From assembly GCA_038501625.1 (NCBI GenBank), contig JAZAYU010000087.1:2669066-2733065 (forward strand): DNA of 64,000 bases, read 5' to 3'. The notes beneath the pieces were generated by a model. It worked only from the letters and a program-made list of their open reading frames with translations. It was not told the DNA's origin and did no database searches. The position numbers and the translations under genes are program-made. Every line of letters begins with the position of its first letter. The first letter of the stretch is position 1. Shown here piece after piece: positions 58,635-64,000 of the stretch. The stretch comes from Corbicula japonica. Lineage: Eukaryota > Mollusca > Bivalvia > Venerida > Cyrenidae.

Positions 58635-59210
58635 GCAAATGCTATAGATCCTGATCAGACTTTACAGAATTTGAGATGTAAACAGTGTAAACTCTTTTAA
58701 GACAGCACAAATGTGAGCAGTGTAGACCCTGGCCATGCTGCACTGATGCAAACAGTGTAGACTGTAACCTGACTTCACAAATGTAATGTAAAGGATGTAG
58801 ACCCTTTAAAGATGCACACATGTAAACAATGTAGATCCTGATCAGACTGTAACGATGCAAACAGTGTAGACTCTTTTTTTATTTCACAAATATAAACAGT
58901 GTAGAACCTATCAGACTATAGGATGTTGACTCTTAATAGACTGCACAAAATTTAATGTGAACAGTGTAGATCCTGATCAAACTGCACAGATTCAAACAGT
59001 GTAGACCTTAATTGCACAAATGTAAACAGTGGCGATCCTGATCAGGATGCACAAATGCAAACAAATGTAGGCCTTACTCAGACTGTACAAATATAAACAG
59101 TGATGCACAAACAAACAGACAATATTCAGATTGCACATATATGAACAGTGTAGATCCTATTCAGAACACACAGAAGTAATAGCTTCTCTGGGTCTACACT
59201 GCTTGCAAAT
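58635..59210. repeat. Minisatellite built from family A arm
   Basis: More than ten units of about 40-55 bp with GTAAACAGTGTAGATCCTGA, TCAGACTGCACAAATG in varying quality. The unit equals one arm of the family A hairpin. Confidence 0.8.
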
Positions 59211-59589
59211 GTGACAAACACTCTTCTTTGCTCTTACAGATATAAGTATGAAGGGGAATTTTAAAACTGCATAGAATTTGGCTAAAGTTTTGATTGCAAA
59301 TGTTACATACCCTCTCCAAAGCCCTTAAAGAGATAAGTATAGCTGGGAATTTAAGGTTAAGATAGGCATAAATTTGGCAGCATGATCCAAGCACATTCTC
59401 AATAGTTGTATTGCTTGATATACGACTGTTCTTCTCAAATACTATAGCATTACAAAGCGTTTATAAAATTAAATGGTATCTTATCACAAACATCAGGACA
59501 CTTCAGATAAGGATCTGTATATCAACACTTAACAATTTAGTCCTTAAAGCAGAACATTAAGGAATTTATTGTATATCTTCCCATAATTT

Positions 59590-59785
59590 AGCCCTTTCCT
59601 CCATATAATTATATGCCTTTATCCCATCTAGTCAGCATCTGCCCCGTTTGGTTTTTTATTTATTAGGTTATTTCTGACCTAAAAGCAAACAGTGTAGATC
59701 CTAATCAGATTGCAAAGATGTGCAGGCTGATCTGGATCTACACTGGTGGTCCGTAGTATATATGTTGTATCTATGAGTAAAGACT
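59590..59785. mobile_element. Family A MITE, left arm lost
   Basis: TTAGCCCTTTCCTCCATATA start, middle block, right hairpin. Confidence 0.75.
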
Positions 59786-59811
59786 TTGTTGAATTCATGA
59801 AGTACACTTTA

Positions 59812-60021
59812 CTCTTTACTCCATATATACATGTTTTAAGCATGTGTAGATCATGCCATCTGATCTGGATCTGCACTGGTCCCTTTTTTGGTCAGAAATA
59901 AAATAATGGATCAAAAATCGAACAGTGTATATCCTGATCAGATGGCACGAATGTGCCAGCTGATATAGATCTACACTGTTCACCCAGGCAATAAAGGTGT
60001 ATATTTGGAGGAAAGGGTTAA
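59812..60021. mobile_element. Family A MITE
   Basis: Left arm shortened; ends GGAGGAAAGGGTTAA. Confidence 0.8.
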
Positions 60022-60273
60022 AGAAATCACTGGAAATTTAACAGAATATTAGTAGTAGCTGCTTTAATATCCCACTATCTCCAAAAGACCAATAAATTAT
60101 GACAAAGCTTTAATGTATTTAACATTTTGATAGAAATCTTGACCAAAGTTCAAAATTGTTTGTAATAATATATTTCATCTCAATCATTTGTTTGCTTTGC
60201 ATACATAACTCATCAGTTTTCTTATCTACCATAACAAGGAATTATTTAATTACTTTTTTGCAACAGTGTTTAG

Positions 60274-60451
60274 TTAAGCCTTTCCTCCATAGAGGCCTAA
60301 ATATATGGCCGTCTGAACAGGATCTGCACTGTTCGCTTTTTTATTCATCAGGTTATTTCTGACCAAAATGTGACCAGTGCAGATCCTGATCAGACGTCAC
60401 GGATGTGTCGCACATGCGTAAAAATGCTTATATATGGAGGAAAGAATTAAA
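60274..60451. mobile_element. Family A MITE, shortened
   Basis: TTAAGCCTTTCCTCCATAG start, GGAGGAAAGAATTAA end. Confidence 0.75.
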
Positions 60452-60587
60452 GGAATGTATGCCCAAGTTTAATAACTAGTTGGTACAAAATGTCACGGCT
60501 TTGCCTCCTAGTGTTACTTTTACAATAAAATGATTTTTTATTTCAACTGGACAAGTTAAAGCCTTTGGCACAATGTTTGAGTTAAAC

Positions 60588-60665
60588 TAGAATGTGTCCT
60601 TGGACACTGATGCCCCCACTTCTACAACTGATAAAAGAACGAACAGTGCCTTACCATGAGTAGGA
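60588..60665. mobile_element. HINE-like 5' end
   Basis: AACTAGAATGTGTCCTTGGA, CACTGATGCCCCCAC. Same start as 20296 and 38716. Confidence 0.5.
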
Positions 60666-60763
60666 AGAAAAGACAGGAAAAGACCCTTGGAACCAGCTAA
60701 TCTAGATACATGTACATTCACTGGACTCTTAAATTATCAAGGACCATTGTACTGAAAGCGGAT

Positions 60764-61172
60764 AAGTGTACGAGAAGAAAGTGTAACGTGTTTTCCGTAT
60801 CGAAGTGCTACCCAAACTTTTGTAAAAGTATTACATAGATACGAGCTTTGATTAAAAACGTGCTTAAATAGTGCTCCCTGACAGTGCATGAACATTATCT
60901 TGTTATACATGTAGAATACTGTAGTTCTTTTTGATTAAATTAACAAACACTGATCTTTTAAAATTCTCAGAGAAGTGTACGAGAAGAAAGTTAACGTGTT
61001 TTTCGTATGAAAGTGCTATCCAATCTTCCAACAACAGTATTACATAGATACGAGCTTAAAAACGTGCTTAAACAGTGCTTCCCCTCCAGTGCATGAACAT
61101 TATCTTGTTACAATGTAGTATACTGTAGTTCTTTTTGATTATATCAGTAAAAACTGATCTTTTGAAATTCTC
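60764..61172 (+). repeat. Tandem duplication, ~205-bp unit
   Basis: GTGTACGAGAAGAAAGT, ATTACATAGATACGAGCTT, GTGCATGAACATTATCTTGT and ACTGTAGTTCTTTTTGATTA each occur twice in the same order. Confidence 0.85.
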
Positions 61173-61212
61173 GTCAATTTTTCTGTTTAAACTGCTTGTA
61201 TGTTTATTATGA

Positions 61213-61340
61213 AAAATAAATAAATAAATAAATAAATAAATAAATGAATGAATGAATCAATGAATCAATGAATGAATCAATCAATCAATGAATGAATCAA
61301 TCAATGAATCAATGAATAAATAAATAAATAAATGAATAAT
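61213..61340. repeat. Tetranucleotide microsatellite
   Basis: (AATA)n grading into (AATG/AATC)n and back to (AATA)n, about 128 bp, beside the Tc1-like pseudogene. Confidence 0.95.
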
Positions 61341-61344
61341 ACTA

Positions 61345-62095
61345 GACTGTAGTGTACCCGAATGCCATTCTATTCAGTTGATCCCATTGTATTTCATAAA
61401 ATCTTTCGCCAATTTCGATCTGTGTTTCGGGTCATTATCCTGCTGGAATCTGTGTCCATCGGGAAATTTCCTATGAATAAATGGCAGAAATGTGTCCCTT
61501 AAAATTGTCTGAGTAAAGAAAGTACTTTCCATAATTCCCTCGAAGATCAAAATTTTAGTCGGTCCATGCCTACTTATTCCTCTCCAAACATGGAGTTTCA
61601 ATGGGTGTTTTGCCTTAGGTACAATATACATCCGGCCATAGCACCATGTTGCCGATACACAGTTACTTTATTGTTGTTTAACTATATTGAACTTTCGTCC
61701 GTGAAAATTATATTCTCCATCAAATCATCTCTTTCAATTAACTGTTTACAGAATGCCACTCGTTTCTCTTTATTAGGCTCTCTGACCATATCTTGGCGTA
61801 GCACTGGTAAATCCTGCTAATTTGATTATTTCCCTCGTTGTAGTTAAGACACAGAAAACCCGTCATTTATGAATTTCAGAACACGACTGAAAACTGTTAA
61901 GTGTTAATGACTTTTGCACAACTTCTATATCTCTCACGGATACTTTCTTGAATTCGCGAGGCTTGGAACTCAAATCGTCTGGATTAAAATAACCATATGA
62001 ATACTGATTTATCCTGTAAAGAACTTGAGACCTCGAAATGTCATATCCTTTTCCCTGAAGTTTTTTTGTGATGCTCCCGTTTTCAATCCCGAATT
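61345..62095 (-). pseudogene. Tc1/mariner-type transposase pseudogene
   Basis: Reading leftward: a helix-turn-helix-like region (GSITKKLQGKGYD) near 62080; ELRQ-like LRQDMVRE; FTDESS, with the first catalytic Asp, near 61705; then VWRGIS, and QQDNDPKH, with the second catalytic Asp, near 61430. Breaks: TAG at 61684-61682, a frameshift near 61630, and a stop soon after 61374. The region of the third acidic residue runs into a microsatellite. Cut-and-paste activity is lost. Confidence 0.85.
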
Positions 62096-62099
62096 AAAT

Positions 62100-62830
62100 A
62101 AAACTGTTTGTTTTGTTTTAGTTGAATATTGTTCTTATTAAATGTTGTTAAATTCTTTAATGGTTACCAACATCCATATCATTAAAAGAAATAATTCTCC
62201 CAAAAATGTTGGATATTTTTACTACTTACTATTAATGGAAAGCAACCTTCAATTTCTGATCCGAACTATAGCACGTGCTCTTACCTGCTGTCAACATTCC
62301 GGTCATCCAATCAAAATCCCGAATCGATGAGAAAGACCTTGACCTACGATGATTAGCATAGATTAAACATATATTTAATATTTAAATTAATCTTCTGTTT
62401 ACGTTTTGATAAAAAATTATCACTTTACAAGGGGGAACATGATTTTCGTTGGGAAAAAATTTTTGTTGGGGAATTTTTTTCCAGGGGAAGACGCCGACTA
62501 TCGGCATAAGTTTGTTAAGGAAAAAAATACCTGTATACTAATAATAATAAGGAACTTGGAGCGAATCTTTATTGAGTTGGGCGTTCGTTATTAAATGTGG
62601 GTCGAGTCGTTATAACAATGGGGCGAATCGTGATGGGGCGAGTCGAGAGTGGGGCGAACTGTTATATTACCGATTTTTCAACATTGAGATTTTTCGAACG
62701 AATTTTTCACTGGGCTTGTATAGTAAAATGGTTTGTTTATACGATTATGTTTTAAATGGTGTGTTTAATTTGTTTGATATGTTTTATTATCTCTTGATAC
62801 GACATAAGTGTCCCGAATCGACAAAAACAC
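62100..62830. other. Intergenic with a short GGGGCGA repeat
   Basis: At 62577-62660 the word GGGGCGAATCG or GGGGCGAGTCG recurs about five times in 85 bp. Otherwise nothing recognised. Confidence 0.5.
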
Positions 62831-62834
62831 AGCA

Positions 62835-62945
62835 TACGCCTTTTTAAGCATTGGCGACCAGTGTAGATCTAGATCAGCCGGCACATCCGTGCTGTCTGAT
62901 CAGGATCATCACTGTTCACATTTTGGTCAGAAATCAGACCAGTCT
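62835..62945. mobile_element. Family A MITE, left half
   Basis: CCAGTGTAGATCTAGATCAG, hairpin, TTTTGGTCAGAAATCAGACC, then stops. Confidence 0.75.
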
Positions 62946-63590
62946 TAATATTATCTCATGAATATTAAGTGATTTTCCAGAACGAGGCTGAGTGAGCAAC
63001 AGATTGTTTACATGCCCAAGCTATGGCATCTTATAGATCTCAAAATTTATCATTAATACCAGATATTTCATTTTCTTTTGTTAAAAGTTACATAAGTAGT
63101 ACCACAAGATCATCGGCAAGAAATCTCTAGACAGAGGTTTCAAATATTTTTGTGAAAACTACATTAATAGCTTATCAAAAAAATGCTTTTTCCAAGTCAT
63201 TCTTGTTATTAGCTCATATGTTTGGTACAAAATAAGTTCACAACCTTTTGCATCTGTAACCTGCTTTGGATTCCTAAGGCTATACAAATATTTTCACTTG
63301 TTTCTTTCAATTTTCCAACACTACTTCCTACAAAGATCACTTAACTAAGTTATTACAATAAACAAATAATTTGATAATCTTGATCCCTTACATTTTATCT
63401 CATGGACTGAACCTTTCTCATCAGGGATTCAATAAATAACTTGACCTAGAAGAAAGTTTCTCCAAGAAACAGTCTGTAAAATAGTTATTCTAATTTCAAT
63501 TCAAGTATGACGGTAATCCAGTAGTGCAAGGAGTGGCTATTACTCGCAGAAAAGATAATTATGAAACATCAAACAACCGGTCGGTAATTA
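62945..63590. other. Intergenic, nothing recognised
   Basis: No repeats or coding signals. Confidence 0.4.
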
Positions 63591-63591
63591 A

Positions 63592-63819
63592 TTGTTTGTA
63601 CCAACTCAGTCTACATTAACATCAACTCCACAAGAAGTGAAATCTACATTTTTCAAACCTATACGTGGAGATGGTGTAGACTGGAAGGCCTTTATTCCAG
63701 AGTGTCGAGTGACAAATGAAGCAATGCGTCATATAATAGCATCTGAACCAATAACAGCATCAGAATATGCAAAGTACTTAAACCAAGAAGTTAACTCATA
63801 TGCTTGTGGAGTCCTTTAA
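63592..63819 (+). CDS. Unrecognised short ORF or exon
   Basis: About 75 codons, ending in TAA at 63817-63819. The frame has no ATG at its left end (first codon TTG), and TCAG at about 63607-63610 could be a splice acceptor. The composition (DWKAFIPECRVTNEAMR, EYAKYLNQEVN) looks protein-like rather than repeat-derived. I do not recognise it. It may be a terminal exon of a plus-strand gene or a mobile-element remnant. Confidence 0.3.
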   Translation: MFVPTQSTLTSTPQEVKSTFFKPIRGDGVDWKAFIPECRVTNEAMRHIIASEPITASEYAKYLNQEVNSYACGVL

Positions 63820-64000
63820 AACAAATTAAGTCATCATCTCTGAAATGATTTGAACAATTACTACAGTTGAAGCAGTTATGGATAAAAATGTTTTAGTTGA
63901 AGATTTACGGTAAAGGTCATAAATGACATTATGTAATGTTTGCATTAAAAGCTGATTGAATACAGAATCATGGAAATATCAGACCAAGAACAAACAATAA

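Overview
This window is eukaryotic and AT-rich. One large gene, rich in introns, lies on the minus strand inside a dense field of small mobile elements. The repeat types, above all tandem-core elements beginning CAAGAG and very abundant palindromic MITEs, suggest a bivalve mollusc, possibly a venerid clam. That assignment is an inference from general knowledge; I could not run a search.

The gene is an SFI1-type centrin-binding protein. I traced 30 exons on the minus strand, from about 47166 (5' UTR) down to 285, with the 3' end beyond the left edge of the window. All 29 introns are GT-AG, and the reading frame stays open across every junction, giving about 2,314 residues. Exon 1 alone encodes about 800 disordered, charged residues. 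It is followed by about 42 Trp-anchored helical repeats of the SFI1 type (pattern like F-x-x-W, every 25-35 residues). A Ser/Thr-Pro-rich linker in exons 17-18 interrupts the repeats. SFI1 proteins form long rods that bind centrin at centrosomes, basal bodies or spindle pole bodies.

Nearly all recognisable intron and flanking sequence is repetitive. Family A is a double-hairpin MITE of about 240 bp with TTAACCCTTTCCTCC-type ends, in about 50 full or partial copies. Family B is a perfect palindrome of about 150 bp with CCCAAGATCATAAAAC-type ends. Family C elements contain long hairpins and TGACGTCA sites. There are five helentron-associated (HINE-like) elements, two hAT-like non-autonomous elements with clean 8-bp target duplications (12209-13363 and 21833-22932), a MITE family F, a tRNA-derived SINE (37622-37903) and two broken Tc1/mariner transposases (14014-14433 on plus; about 61345-62095 on minus). 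Several elements are nested inside others, so relative insertion ages can be read.

From 47.2 kb to the right end I found no firm gene. There is one exon-like minus-strand segment (55433-55503), one unrecognised short plus-strand ORF (63592-63819) and more repeats. I saw no rRNA, CRISPR array or functional tRNA.
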